DNA of 64,000 nt from Apoda limacodes (GCA_946406115.1 OX291550.1:27938722-28002721); one strand, 5' to 3'; positions 23,760 to 35,356 are shown, counted from the stretch's first letter. Notes: generated by a model from the letters alone, not told the origin. Program-made: numbers and translations.

Positions 23760-26277
23760 AATTGACTATTGTAAAAAGTTTAATGTAAAATATTTCGTCG
23801 ATTAGTTATAATAAATGTATATGAAATGAATAAATATATATTTATATATGTATAGTAAACTCCAGTCGTGCGTCGGAGCTGACACACACAATTTTTTTCT
23901 TCAACTTCACTCTTTGCGCACACTTATAAGCACTAAGTTCACGCTGCCTTACTTTTGAATAAGGAAGTGAATAGAGCGTTTACCGCGAATTGACTGTGAT
24001 GGTAGATGGCCAGTGAACATTAAGGCAATAAAGCGAAGTAGCACGTAAGCACCGCCACAACTCGAGTGGTTTAACATTCTTTGTATGAAATTCCATACTT
24101 CAACCCATACTCGCCGCTGGGCAGATGGACTGCGGGTTGGCCGCGAATCGTCGTCAAGGAGATGAGGAGAGGCCTTTATCCTGCAGTGTCACTGTGTGCA
24201 TTGGATTGAACAATCGCGTAACTTTTCAATAGATAAGCAGCCACAGTTTCTTTCTGGGCAATGACGCTGCGCTGATAAGCAGATCAACTCAGTAAAGAAA
24301 TTACCAGACAAAGATGACTTATATGTCTACAAAACGAGCCTTTGATTGATTTTTCAGGTGCTTGCCGTCAACACTACACCATACGTAATCTGTGCGCCGA
24401 CGCGAACTGTGATCCCGCAAAAAGTTATAAAAATGGCGGTTTGTGCAATAAAATTGTGTAGATACTATTGGCAAAGAACACTTGATGTAAAAAAAAAAAA
24501 CACTTTTCACAAGTTAGTACACTAATCTGCTTGCTATATTTGAGTTACGAACAAATTTTTCAAAATAATTATCCGCCTAAGTAACAACAAATATTTTTCT
24601 GTCTGTGTGTAAAATAATAAGGCTGTCCCATTGCCACGTCAAACTACTTATGTCATGCATAAAGATACAAATACTCTAAGATTATCCCAAAATGTTTAAA
24701 AAAAAAAAAGAATTGCACTCCGGGAGTGCCGGCAGAAGTGAAAACCTTTACACACGATTCGCGCTTAACACTCAAATATGTCACAAGACATGTCTTTGAC
24801 ATTGTCAAGAAATAATAATGTTTGTTTATTTACTTTTTTGACGTAGTATATTTGACATCGCAATCTGTCATAGAATTAAAATTCCATATCCAACCTCCCT
24901 GTACTAGTCATAATCGCGAATACTAAAAAAAATTAAGCTTCTAAATGAATGTACACAAAATACGGTCATTTTCATCGCATATTGTGACACAAATAAATCA
25001 AAACCTTTCACATAGGAGACTCGATCTCATTATGGAAGAGCTATCTACGTATTATAACGTTTTTTATTTGTAAAAAAGTTTACGCGGACAAAGCCCCTGG
25101 CAGGAGCTAAACGTGTAAATAGATAAATACGAGTATTAAATGTACACACATGTTTGTTTTCAATTTTCTTTACGGACGAACGGACGGACAGACCATTAAA
25201 TACACATATACATAAAGAAAAGTAAATCACTTACAAACTTACTCAACCACGAAAGAATCATAGGGAAAAAAAAAGGGGGGGGGGGATTTGACGTTAAGCC
25301 ATCGAAATATGTAAGCGGTAAGGCACCCCCACGAGAAAAACACATATAATAGAAAAATAAAAAAAAAATATAATAGGCGTGGCATTACGGTTTCCGTCTT
25401 ACGAATTTCCACGATTAGGACACGTGACCTGACGCGAGTTTATCATTTTCTACCCATACCAAAAAAGTGCACAACGCCGCTAAAGAAGTTTTCACTTCAA
25501 TAAAAGTCCACCCCTGCGAAGCCGGGTCGGGCCTTTAGTACCGAATAAAGGTAAAATTTCTTCAATTTGGGATAATCCCTTTAAGGATGGTAACACCGAA
25601 ATTACGCACACAGATGTAAAACTGATATTCGTATCAGCTGATTTACACACACGTTGATAGGAAAATGGCTCGCAATAGGTACTCCGTTTGATGTTGTTTG
25701 GGACACGGTTAGACACACGGTAGACGTATAAGTCATCTTTGTGATCAGACGTTAAATTAATGATTGAAAACCAAACCACTAGTGCCGATGTCCTTCAGCT
25801 ATATGTAGTTACGCGACTAGCCTCACGACTACATGAAAAGCAGTAGACGGAACCAAAGAAATGCAGACACACCGAGGCTGCTTTCACATCATAATCATTT
25901 TCGCGACTGACTACTGCAATGCTGTGTGAAAAATAAACCTACTAAAATTTTACTCTCTTCAACCCCGACAGTTTGCGTGACAGACAAAAAAACATTTGTT
26001 TGAGTTCGTAGATGACCCTGTAGGTACACTATTATGAGATTTTTTTTGTATCATATCGTTGTTTTTTTTAATGTATGTATATCTTCAAAGCTTTTATCCT
26101 CATAAGGGGTAAACCGGTGGCTACTGGGCAAACACTCATATCATACTTTTCACCAACTACTTTAGTCCTGCGTGACAAGGGGTGAGCCGCGACACTGCTT
26201 CCAAACAGTGTACAGGACTAAGGACTATTTGTGATTAAGGGGGCTTTACATTTTTCCCATTGTTGCTAGCAAACTGT
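23760..26277. other. Intergenic DNA with no recognised gene
   Basis: Short open frames on both strands (for example 24319-24510 and 25492-25779, minus) show no family motif. TTTACGCGGACAAAGCCCC at 25079 and CCTGCGAAGCCGGG near 25513 look like Helitron 3'-end scraps. A G-run follows an A-run at 25265-25287. Confidence 0.45.
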
Positions 26278-27180
26278 AACTAGCTTTTGCCCGCGATTTC
26301 ACCTGCCCTAAATTCGATTATCGATGTAGGATTTCGACGGCAATACCTCAATTATAAAAAAAAATCGGCCAAGTGCGAGTCGGACTCGGGCACGAAGGGT
26401 TCCGTACCATTATATATAAAAAGGGCGAAAAAAATCACGTTTGTTGTATGGGAGCCCCCTTAAATATTTTTTTTATTCTGTAATTAGTATTTGTTGTTAT
26501 AGCGGCAACAAAAATACATCTTCTGTGAAAATTTCAATTGTCTAACTATCACGGTTCATGAGATCGGCCTGGTGACAGACGGACGGACGGACGGACAGTG
26601 AAGTCTTAGTAATAGGGTTCCGCTAATTACCCTTTACGTATACAGACGGGTACGGAACCCTAAAAACTGACTCACGCTTGACGTTTTCAAGTAGCCTATG
26701 TACTTTCTCGGGACTCAAACTACCTCCAGTGGCACACGAACTACATTCCATTTAGTAAAATACCGGGTCCATAAGTTTGCAGGGAACCAAGAAATATCAT
26801 TAAAATCTTCCCTAACGTGTAGGAGTAGATCAGTGACACACCAACTGTAGCGCCATCTACTGGGTCCATTTCTAAATTCAGACCTTTCAGGGACCTACTC
26901 GAACATACACAAAAAATATCATGAATTCGTTCCAGCCGTTTAGGAGGAGTTAGGTGACAAACACATATACAGAATTATTATAGGAACGTAGAAATAAAAC
27001 CGACTCACACTTGCCGTTTTCAAGTAGCCTATGCCCTTTCCCGGTACTCAGACTATCTCCAATTTCATCTTAATCCGTAAAGTGGTTTTAGCGTAAAGAA
27101 GTAACAGATAGACAGACACAGCCAGACAGAGTTACTTTTGCATATGTAGTATAGAAGTATGAATATAGATAATATATTTT
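26278..27180 (-). mobile_element. Helitron-like composite, minus orientation, split by a GGGTTCCGTACC element
   Basis: The minus-strand 3' end is at 26278 (ACTAGCTTTTGCCCGCG on the plus strand). The block GCCTATGTACTTTCTCGGG after 26690, and a second copy of it at about 27025, match the family at 46166-46533. Alignment to that copy shows the 26366-26664 element inserted in the poly-T/A stretch. The second block suggests two overlapping head-to-tail copies. Confidence 0.6.
26366..26664 (-). mobile_element. GGGTTCCGTACC short element (complete copy)
   Basis: It begins ATCGGCCAAGTGCGAGTCGG and GGGTTCCGTACC, holds CATGAGATCGGCCTGGTGAC and GACGGACGGACGGAC, and ends GGTACGGAACCCTAAAAA. The inverted GGGTTCCGTACC / GGTACGGAACCC motifs near both ends give it a terminal-inverted-repeat look. 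Related copies are at 36651 and 51244, with fragments at 47805, 57345 and 58240. It has no coding capacity. Confidence 0.7.
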
Positions 27181-27301
27181 ATATATAATATTTTTATATA
27201 ATCTTATAAAAAATCAATGGGCATGCACCCCATGACGATAAATAGTTATGATTGCTGTCATCATTAGGCCTATCTTATCTCATTAAATAATTCTTAAATA
27301 A

Positions 27302-27699
27302 TATGCTAGCTTTTACCCGTGGTTTCACCCGCCCTCAATTCGGTTATCGGCGTGGGACTCCTTTATTTAATCACAGTATTTATTCTGTGATTTACTCTTT
27401 AATTAGCCCGCCCTAAATTCGGATATCGGCTTGGGACTTCTTTATTTAATCACAGTATAAATACTGTGATTTACTCCTTAATTACACTAATGAAGTTTGC
27501 TATATCAAGCTGAAGCTATAGTTAATGCTTGTAATAGCTTAGTATTTGGATTTTTCGGCATGAAAGTAGCCTATGTGTTATTCCAGGACCTAATCTATAG
27601 GTGTGCCAAGTTTTATTCCGAACCGTCCAGTGACTGAAGCGTTATTGAGTAACAAACATCTATACTTACAAACTTTCGCGTTTATAATATTAGTAGGAT
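27302..27699 (-). mobile_element. Helitron-like repeat with an internal duplication
   Basis: Plus-strand GCTAGCTTTTACCCGTGG at 27304 and AATATTAGTAGGATT at 27686-27700 are its 3' and 5' ends on the minus strand. A roughly 85-bp segment around CCGCCCT[AC]AATTCGG...AATCACAGTAT is present twice (27335 and 27408). Confidence 0.7.
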
Positions 27700-28149
27700 T
27701 TGTTTAAGTACATAATGTAAGGTATTCTATCTATTTCTAGCTTAAATATTATTAATTGTATCTACACATTGTTGCATATTGATAATTAATTGCATTGCAA
27801 TTATGTTGTGCATGACTTTCATAATAATAAATAAATTTTCACTTAAACAATTGTAGGTTTTTTTATGGAAAGAAGATTAATCACCAGAGAGTTCCTTACA
27901 TTCACTGAAATGCCAATGGTCATTTATGATTTCCTATAAACAAAGTTAATTTCATAAATTTGCTTGCAGAATAATATAACTAGTTGCAAGCCAGTTTTGG
28001 AAAATATAGTATTGTTTCTAGATAGTCATTGGTTTCTACAACTCGGAGATTTATCCTAGAAACAATAAAAAAAGTTTAAAAAAATCAAGTTTCTTATTAT
28101 AGATTTTTACACAAGCACATTTTTAAAATTAGACAAAGCTAATTTAACC
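27700..28149. other. AT-rich DNA, nothing recognised
   Basis: No open frame or repeat motif could be assigned. Confidence 0.4.
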
Positions 28150-28625
28150 ATTTCGGTTCTAAAGTATGAGAATGAATTCCCTGCCTATGGCGAGCGGTGG
28201 GAAATCGTGGGGAGCTCGAAGGCCGCTCTGAGGAAGCGGTTTTGGAGGGTCTGGAGTTTGTAGAGGTTGCGTTTAGGCAACGCATAGACGACGCTAGCAT
28301 TTCCTAGTATGGGGCGGATGCAAGCAACGTAAAGAGCCAACTTATTTCTAAGCGACATCTTACTGTACTTGCCTATCATCGGATATAGACGACCGAGGCG
28401 AGACGGGTCGGTCTGTAACTATTTTGGTGTGATCGCGGAAGTTCAAACGCCTATCCAGGGTCACACCGAGGTATTTGGCCTTGTTCTTCTTGGTCGCGGA
28501 GGGTGGCCTACCGTGAAGACAACGACAGAGCTTTTGTCGGGATTCACTTCGATTCTCCATTTCCGAAACCATTCGTCTAGGGCGGTCATTTTTGATGAGT
28601 TCGAACCGGGTACGTACCAAGCTTT
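28150..28625 (-). pseudogene. LINE (Jockey-type) reverse transcriptase C-terminal fragment
   Basis: On the minus strand two overlapping frames read NKAKYLGVTLDRRLNFRDH and then GKYSKMSLRNKLALYVACIR, PILGNASVVYAL and LQTLQNRFLRAAFELP. These follow the order of the region after the YADD box in Jockey-type elements. The frames shift near 28370. Near 28165-28195 the sequence resembles the other LINE family (GIHSHTLE region), so the copy may be chimeric. Confidence 0.75.
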
Positions 28626-28731
28626 TTAGTCAATTAGGTAATTTAGTTAAAAAGTTTTTTTTTTATTTTTAAGTTATTATAATTTTGTAGTAGTTTTTAG
28701 GATATTGATAATATTGTTTATATTTATAGTA

Positions 28732-28815
28732 AACTAAATTTTTGCCAGCGGCTTCGCCCGCTCTAAATTTGGTTATCGGCATAGGATTCTTACGGCAACT
28801 CCTCAATTAAAAAAA
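28732..28815 (-). mobile_element. Helitron-like 3'-end fragment
   Basis: GCCAGCGGCTTCGCCCGCTC followed by TTTGGTTATCGGCATAGG is the reverse complement of the Helitron-type 3' end. Only about 80 bp remain. Confidence 0.5.
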
Positions 28816-29107
28816 AAAACACAGAAGGTAAAATATTTTTAACTAATACGTACCGTCCTTCCCCCTCATGACTGCCCGCCGGCCTCGCACATCATAAATG
28901 CGCGCGCAATAGGTACTTGATAATTATTTTGCTGCCACGTTATTTTAAAACTGCGATATCTCCTAAGATATTCATTGAAATCGAATGATGAACAGAGCAA
29001 TTTTGTTTTAACTTCAATGCTTGTGATGAATAACGTATTTATTTGGATAAAGATTAATGTAATGTTTATAAGAACACCTTCACAAATAATGCATTATTTT
29101 AGAACAA
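28816..29107. other. Spacer before the foldback, nothing recognised
   Basis: AT-rich sequence with a short GC-rich part (CCCGCCGGCCTCGCACATC at 28875). No gene or repeat is identified. Confidence 0.4.
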
Positions 29108-29317
29108 ATATTATAACAGGACTGGTTAAAGCAGTAGTGACCTGTTACTGAATGCACCGGCTAGGTGCTCAGAAGGAGGAGAAAAGATAGAGGGAGTTCA
29201 AAGGCGAGTAAAGAAACACTTTTCAAGGGAAAGGCAGGTTATGTTATATTATCTTTCATAATATAGTAACAGCTTTTAATGCACAATATCCTAATCACAT
29301 AGGGTGATTCTTAACAC

Positions 29318-29758
29318 TTAAATATCTAGATCACAGCTACTTAATTCACAATCAATAGGACTACCTAAATAAATAGAAAGATAGCCAAACGCAAGCCTGC
29401 CTACACAGATTTTAAGTGTAGTTTTTAAAGCTTTTATTAGGGAACTAGTACACTCAGATCTCTTCGGCCTAGAGACCGATTCGATGTCTTGCTCACTGTA
29501 GGCACCCCTCAGGTCAGCACCGCCGTAGAAAGAAGACGCGGATGGGACTGATGTTACGTGGCCTAACAGCGCGTGGTGAGTAGTGAATATGCCGCCCGTG
29601 GCAGGCACAAGGTAAGGCCGCACGTGGCTAGCACAGTGCAAGACCGCACGTGAACGTAGCTTGCCAGTAGCTTCAACTGTAACGGAACGACCGTTTCCGG
29701 TGGTCCGTCTCCGGTAAAGGACCGGATGATGTAGGAAACGATAGAAGTTTCTGGGCAT
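29318..29758 (-). CDS. Open frame of unknown function in the left foldback arm
   Basis: The frame is 146 codons long. It includes HPVLYRRRTTGNGRSV, PYLVPATGGIFTTHHALLGH, SFYGGADLRGAYSEQDIE and RPKRSECTSSLIKALKTTLK. I do not recognise a family. The last 107 residues recur nearly unchanged in the right arm. It may be a real but unknown repeat-encoded protein, or open by chance in GC-richer repeat DNA. Confidence 0.3.
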   Translation of the reverse strand: MPRNFYRFLHHPVLYRRRTTGNGRSVTVEATGKLRSRAVLHCASHVRPYLVPATGGIFTTHHALLGHVTSVPSASSFYGGADLRGAYSEQDIESVSRPKRSECTSSLIKALKTTLKICVGRLAFGYLSIYLGSPIDCELSSCDLDI

Positions 29759-30307
29759 TCGCTCTTAGGTCCATTACCACTGTGGTAATTTAAATTTAAA
29801 GATCAAAGAATCTCTAGATGTTTGACATCGGTAAGTCAAAAACAGATTACTTTACGTTCTGCTTGACGTGGTTGTAAAAATTCTACTGCTAATTATTTTT
29901 ACGGATAGTAAACTGTGCGATATGCTTTTAAACTGCAAATTAATTGCATATCCACTTCTCTGTTATAAAAGAAAACCGTCCTCGTACGGTTCTTAGTATA
30001 TATATACTACGTATATATATTGCTTCACTACGGCTCTACGCCTAAACTGAGGTCCGTGAGAAGAAGTCTTTGTATGCGGGTGCACGTTTGTTGTCTGACG
30101 ACGGCGCACGACAGCTGCTTTGCTGTTCTTTTACTGGGGAAGGACGGAGTCTACTAAACTCCAAATCCTCGGCCTGCCCGGAGTCTCCTTGACTCCAAAC
30201 CTTCGACCTGTGCAGAAGGGTGCTATCTTGAACACCGCTACACACGAAGGTTACGGGGCGACCTGCTCTACGCCGAAGCTACTGGCGAGCTACGTTCACG
30301 TGCGGTC

Positions 30308-30631
30308 TTGCACTGTGCTAGCCACGTGCGGCCTTACCTTGTTCCTGCCACGGGTGGCATATTCACTACTCACCACGCGCTGTTAGGCCACGTAACATCA
30401 GTCCCATCCGCGTCTTCTTTCTACGGCGGTGCTGACCTGAGGGGTGCCTACAGCGAGCAAGACATCAAATCGGTCTCTAGGCCGAAGAGATCTGAGTGTA
30501 CTAGTTCCCTAATAAAAGCTTTAAAAACTACACTTAAAATCTGTGTAGGCAGGCTTGCGTTTGGCTATCTTTCTATTTATTTAGGTAGTCCTATTGATTG
30601 TGAATTAGGTAGCTGTGATCTAGATATTTAA
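30308..30631 (+). CDS. Mirror copy of the arm open frame, right foldback arm
   Basis: The frame carries the same PYLVPATGGIFTTHHALLGH and GADLRGAYSEQDI segments as the left-arm frame, read from the other strand. There is no ATG near its start, and the upstream part differs from the left arm. Function is unknown. Confidence 0.25.
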   Translation: MHCASHVRPYLVPATGGIFTTHHALLGHVTSVPSASSFYGGADLRGAYSEQDIKSVSRPKRSECTSSLIKALKTTLKICVGRLAFGYLSIYLGSPIDCELGSCDLDI

Positions 30632-30954
30632 GTGTTAAGAATCACCCTATGTGATTAGGATATTGTGCATTAAAAGCTGTTACTATATTATGAAAGAGTA
30701 TACTAATATAACCTGCCTTTCCCTTGAAAAGTGTTTCTTTACTCGCCTTTGAACTCCCTCTATCTTTTCTCCTCCTTCTGAGCACCTAGCCGGTGCATTC
30801 AGTAACAGGGCACTACTGCTTTAACCTGTCCTGTTATAATATGGTTAGCATAAAAACGGTTATAGTGAGTCAACCTTAAAATATAGACATATGCTGTCGC
30901 AGACTTTTTTTTAGAACTATTATAGAGGAACAATTCTGTCATACATGATTTTTG

Positions 30955-31199
30955 CGAAACTCTAACCGTTTACACAGCGCAAGCAGCGGAAGCTCTCAAA
31001 AGGATAAAAAAACCCGATTTTGAAACATTTTTCATTAGTGCTCGGCTCCTATTTGTGAAAGCGGGATGATATATAGCCTATAACCTTCCTCGATAAATGG
31101 GCTATCAAACACAGAAAGAATTTTTTAAATCCGACCAGTAGTTCCTGAGATTAGCGCGTTCAAACAAACAAACTCTTCAGTTTTATATATTAGTATAGA
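30955..31199 (-). mobile_element. Helitron-like repeat, minus orientation
   Basis: On the minus strand it starts AATCTATACTAATATATAAA, then GAACGCGCTAATCTCAGGAA and CTACTGGTCGGATTT. It ends near GCTTGCGCTGTGTAAACGG. Confidence 0.65.
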
Positions 31200-31904
31200 T
31201 TATGTTTATTATGCTTATGATAATAATGAGTTTTGAGTAACTACCTGCTTTGCAAAATTTTTATAAATTTGCAGATAAAATTGGGTTGGACTCGCATTCA
31301 TTACAGGTATACACACTTACTATCGTCAACGGAGGTATAACTCATTATTATCGTCGACAAAGGTATACTCATTAAAATCTTACAGCTTTATCTATCAGGC
31401 AACAAAAAAATCAGGCTAAAATAATAACAAATCGTTTTTCAGGTAATACAAGGAAATCGCGCAAATACTCACATTTGATTTATTCATATCTTTGGAATGG
31501 GACCTTTCAAATCAAATCTAATCAAATCTTATTTATTGAAGCATATTTCTGAGAACACCTTTGTATCGTCTATAAAAAAACGTTTTTCATATCAATGTTT
31601 CTTGTAAGAAACCTGACAGAATCCCTTATGTACCTGAAATCAATTATTCAAAGAACTTTTGCCGGAGCTTTTGTCTGTAACTCGATATTTTTTCTAAAAC
31701 AACCTTATATTTTGGCAACAACTTTCAAAGAAGATATCAAATATATTTTATTTTATCCAGTATGTGAGTATTTACCTGCTATTGCAAAACCGCATAAACC
31801 GTAGATATTGAAATTTGGGTAAGATGATTTTAACTCAGATAGATTGAGTTTAAAACTTTATTTCGAACCTTTTTAGTAACCTATACTAGCTTTTGCCCGC
31901 GTTC
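31200..31904. other. AT-rich DNA without a recognised gene
   Basis: A 69-codon frame at 31595-31804 shows no family motif. ACTAGCTTTTGCCCGCG at 31886 is a scrap of a Helitron 3' end. Confidence 0.4.
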
Positions 31905-32165
31905 CGATTTGCCTCTCTGTCTTTGCCTTTCTCTGTGTGTTCTACCGCTTGTACCATGGGATGTGTTCTGATGAATTGTTCGAAATGATGCCCACGGCTA
32001 CTTTTTGCCATCGCAGGGAATTAATTTTCTCACACTTTTGAACCGAAATGGTCGCGTACAGTGCGGTTTTAGAGAAACTTCCTCTCGCGAACGCTTGGGT
32101 TATGGAATGAGCTCCCTGCCAAGGTTTTCTCTAAGGACTACAGTACGGGGTTCTAACCGTGAGCA
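31905..32165 (+). mobile_element. LINE 3' fragment (family of 41500-44745)
   Basis: It reads CVFYRLYHGMCSDELFEMMP-like sequence, then the remains of TVRFQRNFLPR and NELPAKVF, and stops near GGGGTTC at 32152. Frameshifts are present. Confidence 0.7.
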
Positions 32166-32369
32166 GCCGAGGATAAATTTTGAAAATTGTTCTTCCATCA
32201 TGAGATCAAGTCTCAAAGGTTTATGCCTTAATTATTCTTTTTCGAATTTAATCCTATATTTGTTATTTAAGATCTTGCTTCTTGTCAAATTTTATGTTTC
32301 TACCGGGAAGTACCACATAGGTTTGATTCATTTATTTGTGTCACAATATGCGACAAAAATGAACATATT

Positions 32370-32575
32370 TCGGCTGTATTTTTTTATTGCGTTGACTTAG
32401 AAGTTTGTATATTTACAGCTGCAAGAGACCGTAGACCTTAGTATTAGATATTAATTTTAATTCGATACCTTTACACGTTTCTGACAAAAAGGGTCTTGAC
32501 AGACAGACAGACGGACAAAAAAGTGATTCTATAAGGGTTTACTTTTTTCTTTTAGAGTTACGGAACCCTAAAATT
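32370..32575 (+). mobile_element. Short interspersed repeat (TTGCGTTGACTTAGAAG family)
   Basis: TTGCGTTGACTTAGAAGTTTG, then GACCGTAGACCT and AAAAAGGGTCTTGACAGACA, ending TACGGAACCCTAAAA. Related copies lie at 45831 (+) and 47460 (-). Its tail resembles that of the GGGTTCCGTACC element. Confidence 0.6.
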
Positions 32576-33558
32576 AAATTTTATTTTAGTTATTACCTAG
32601 AAATGTGAAGTAGAAATCTGAGAGTGAGATTACTACGGCAAAAATATATTATCACACTAGTTTTGACTAGTTTCCGGTCAGAAAATTATTCAGTGCTTAT
32701 AAAACCTCCTCCATTTAGAAAGATTAAGGCATGCTAAATTTCAAGGTGATCTGTCAAACGGTGTCGAAATTCATCAGTCTCGAGTATATATGCCTAAATG
32801 GCAACATCTATTTTAGGGTTCCGAAGATGCAATAACGGAACTTTTATAGTTCCGTCATGTCTATCCAGATATCCGTGTGATGTCCATAATTTCACTGACT
32901 TTACATCGATCCTTATGAAATTTTACAAAAAGTTGTATTTTGTAAACACAAAACAGCGTTTGTGATAAAAACTAAGAAAAAATTAACGGGTAGCTAATAC
33001 TGATAACACCAAATTGAACTGAAAGGATCTTCTTTTTTCCTGCTATTTAGAATTCGCAAGAATATCAAAAAAAAAAACAATGTTTTTTAACCAATTTTGT
33101 CCATTTTGGTTTAAAAGTATATTTATATTTGGAATTATAAATAACAATCATATAAAATTCTCATATCGGATATGTCAATTTCCGTCTGATATTTGGAATC
33201 TCTAAGCTTAGACTTTATATTAACAGACCTTGTAATCCTAGACATAACAATAATCCGTATACCCGTATGTATCCGACATCAGTTTTCTTCGATCTTGAAC
33301 AGTAATATTATATTCTTTTTCTGATTCAACTCGTGTGTTACCAACTTTTTGTCCTCGTTTAGAAAAAAAAATTAACTTGAGGAGGAACAATGTTATGTAG
33401 AACCACGAACGCTACTCTACTTGGAACATTGCAGCAGTCTGTGGCAATTATTAAAAAAAACAGTAAATTGTAAAATTGATATAATTGTTTTATTAAAAGG
33501 CTACACATTGAAATTATAAATTAAATGCATAAAACTGAAATTAAAATATAATACTAAA
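32576..33558. other. AT-rich DNA without a recognised gene
   Basis: A fragment near 32815-32870 (TTTTAGGGTTCCGAAGATGC) resembles the start of the GGGTTCCGTACC family. The rest is unassigned. Confidence 0.4.
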
Positions 33559-33559
33559 A

Positions 33560-33785
33560 GTCAACTCGACCTTACCTCGAGTGTAGGTACTCTTTGTCAA
33601 TTGATTTGGAAGAACACAGTGTAGTTACGGCATGTCAACTTGACCTTACCTCGAGTGTAGGAACTTTTCGTCGATTGAATTAAAAGAACACAGTGTCAGG
33701 TAAGGCATGTCAACTCAACCTTACCTCGAGTGTAGGTACTCTTCATCGATTGATTTGGAAGAACACAGTGCAGGAAAGGCATCCC
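33560..33785. repeat. 75-bp minisatellite, three units
   Basis: The units start at 33560, 33634 and 33709 with GTCAACTYGACCTTACCTCG. Each contains CTCGAGTGTAGG and ends AAGAACACAGTG...GGCAT. The array ends just before a LINE 3' fragment. Confidence 0.9.
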
Positions 33786-33805
33786 AACTAGCACACTAGT
33801 AAAAA

Positions 33806-34222
33806 ATATGCAGTATTGCTGCCATCTCTAGGCGGGTGCAGCCGGATACCAGCGGAACTGTGAGGATTGTCGACGATCCTAAACTCACTTGCCAAATCGA
33901 GTCCTTAAGTCTGAGGAGAGACCTTGCCTCCCGACGGTAGGGAATTCATCCTTACACCTCAGACCCTAAATGATCACTTACAGTGCGGTTTCAGAGAAAT
34001 TTCCTCCCGCGAACTCTAAGGTTGTAGAAATTAGCTCCCTGCCAGGTTTTCTCCAACGACTACTGTATGGGGTTCCTCCAGAAAGAAGTTATTAGATATT
34101 TAAAAGGTCGGCAACGCGCAAGTGCACCCCAGGTGTTGCAAGCGTCCATAGGCTGTAGTAAACGCTTACCATCAGGTGGAAAGCAAGCTTGTTTGCTACC
34201 TTAGTGGTATAAAAAATAAAAA
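33806..34222 (+). mobile_element. LINE 3' fragment with internal deletion
   Basis: TATTGCTGCCATCTCTAGGC, LSLRRDLAS-type sequence, the remains of RFQRNFLPR, and the GGTCGGCAACGCGC...GTTGCAAGCGTCCATAGG tail match 44230-44720, with a gap where FEMMPTATFYH should be. It ends at a short A-rich tract. Confidence 0.75.
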
Positions 34223-34384
34223 AGACTCGCACATATTAAAGATGTACTCATTATGGAGAACACACTTACCTATGGATTCTGTTAATCACTTTATGCACTT
34301 ACATGCCTTTTTAAAAGCTTAATTTCGTTTAATTAAATACCATACCATAATACCATTAATAGTCGTGTTTTTTTTCTAACTTCG

Positions 34385-34595
34385 TGCACGAGCTTCTTCG
34401 TCAGACTCGCGCACTAAGGGTAAACCGATAGTAATGAAATTTTGGTAAATTGTTGTGCACACGGCGGGAAGGTTTCTGAGAAAAAAAACTGGTCAAGTGC
34501 GATTCGGACTCACGTACTAAAAGTAAAACGATTGTTAAAATTTTTGTAAGTGCTTGTACGCACGAGTGTACGCCGAGGAAAGTTTCTGATCGTAT
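34385..34595. repeat. Two tandem units of an AAGTGCGAGTCGGACTC repeat
   Basis: Both units carry a CGGACTC/CAGACTC block, a TAATGAAATTTTGGTAA-type block and GGAAGGTTTCTGA or GAAAGTTTCTGA, spaced about 105 bp apart. The same unit recurs three times at 38755-39060 and once at 59307. Confidence 0.65.
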
Positions 34596-34925
34596 AAAAA
34601 ATGGTCAATCTGGCAGTAAGTAAGCCAAATATATGGTATAGGAACTTTTAAAATATCAGATATGAAAAAAGTACTTTTGTTTCATAATTAAATTTAAAAT
34701 TACATAGAGTACTATGTTATTTATAATCATTCTAGTTTGCAATTTTTTACATCGTATTGGAACTCATTACATACACATGTAATAAAAAATGATTAAAATT
34801 TAAATACATACATATTGTTTGATTTGGCTTTGTAATCGATTATCCGGATTATCGATTTTCCGGAATTCCGTTGGATTTATTTGATCCGGATAATCTGTAT
34901 TAAAATGCGGAGCAATAATTCTATC

Positions 34926-35300
34926 GTATCTATAATATATATATATATATATATATATTTATAATCTGAATCTCGGGAACGGCTCCAACGATTTTCATGA
35001 AATTTAGTATTTGGGTGGTTTCGGGCGTGATAAATCGATCTAGCTAGCTATTCATTTTCAGAACACGTCGTTTTATCCGTGTTTTAAGGCAATGATAAAC
35101 TGAAAAATATGACTCTTTCTGGCATCTATTGGCGAGTAGTAATACTATTATTTTTACCGAAACAGCAACGATAAAACTACTTGACAATAGATGGCGTTGC
35201 TAAAAAAACAACGAGTGAAGCTCGGTCCTCCAGGTACTATTGTTTTGTTTATCTCATTTACAGTGGTGCCTCCGCCACGCAGAATCTTATATACCAAATA
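34926..35300 (+). mobile_element. AT microsatellite followed by a Helitron-like repeat
   Basis: An (AT)n run at 34936-34960 leads into AATCTGAATCTCGGGAACGG, CTCCAACGATTTTCATGAAA and GATAAATCGATCTAGCTAGC. These are blocks widespread in lepidopteran repeats. Confidence 0.5.
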
Positions 35301-35356
35301 TAGGATACCAAATTTCGAATCGATGTTACCTGTAAAAGTTGTTCATGTTCTTTAGT

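Larger units (their letters stand above)
29108..30842. repeat. Foldback element with arms of about 567 bp
   Basis: 29108-29674 is the reverse complement of 30275-30842 with only a few differences by eye. The outer ends read ATATTATAACAGGAC and GTCCTGTTATAATAT. The loop is about 600 bp. A transcript across it would form a hairpin with a very long stem. The loop halves differ from each other, so it may be two truncated copies of one unit in opposite orientation. I see no convincing target-site duplication. Confidence 0.85.

Noticed and set aside
13139..23861. GGAGTTTACT and AGTAAACTCC as inverted ends of a larger transposon around the LTR element
   Set aside because: Only 10 bases match and the flanks show no target-site duplication; probably chance.
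24319..24510. Possible THAP-type start (MAVCAIKLC on the plus strand) or a minus-strand gene
   Set aside because: Only a few residues fit and the frame soon ends; no second zinc ligand pair is visible.
25492..25779. 95-codon minus-strand frame
   Set aside because: No motif and no splice signals, and a Helitron-like scrap overlaps one end.
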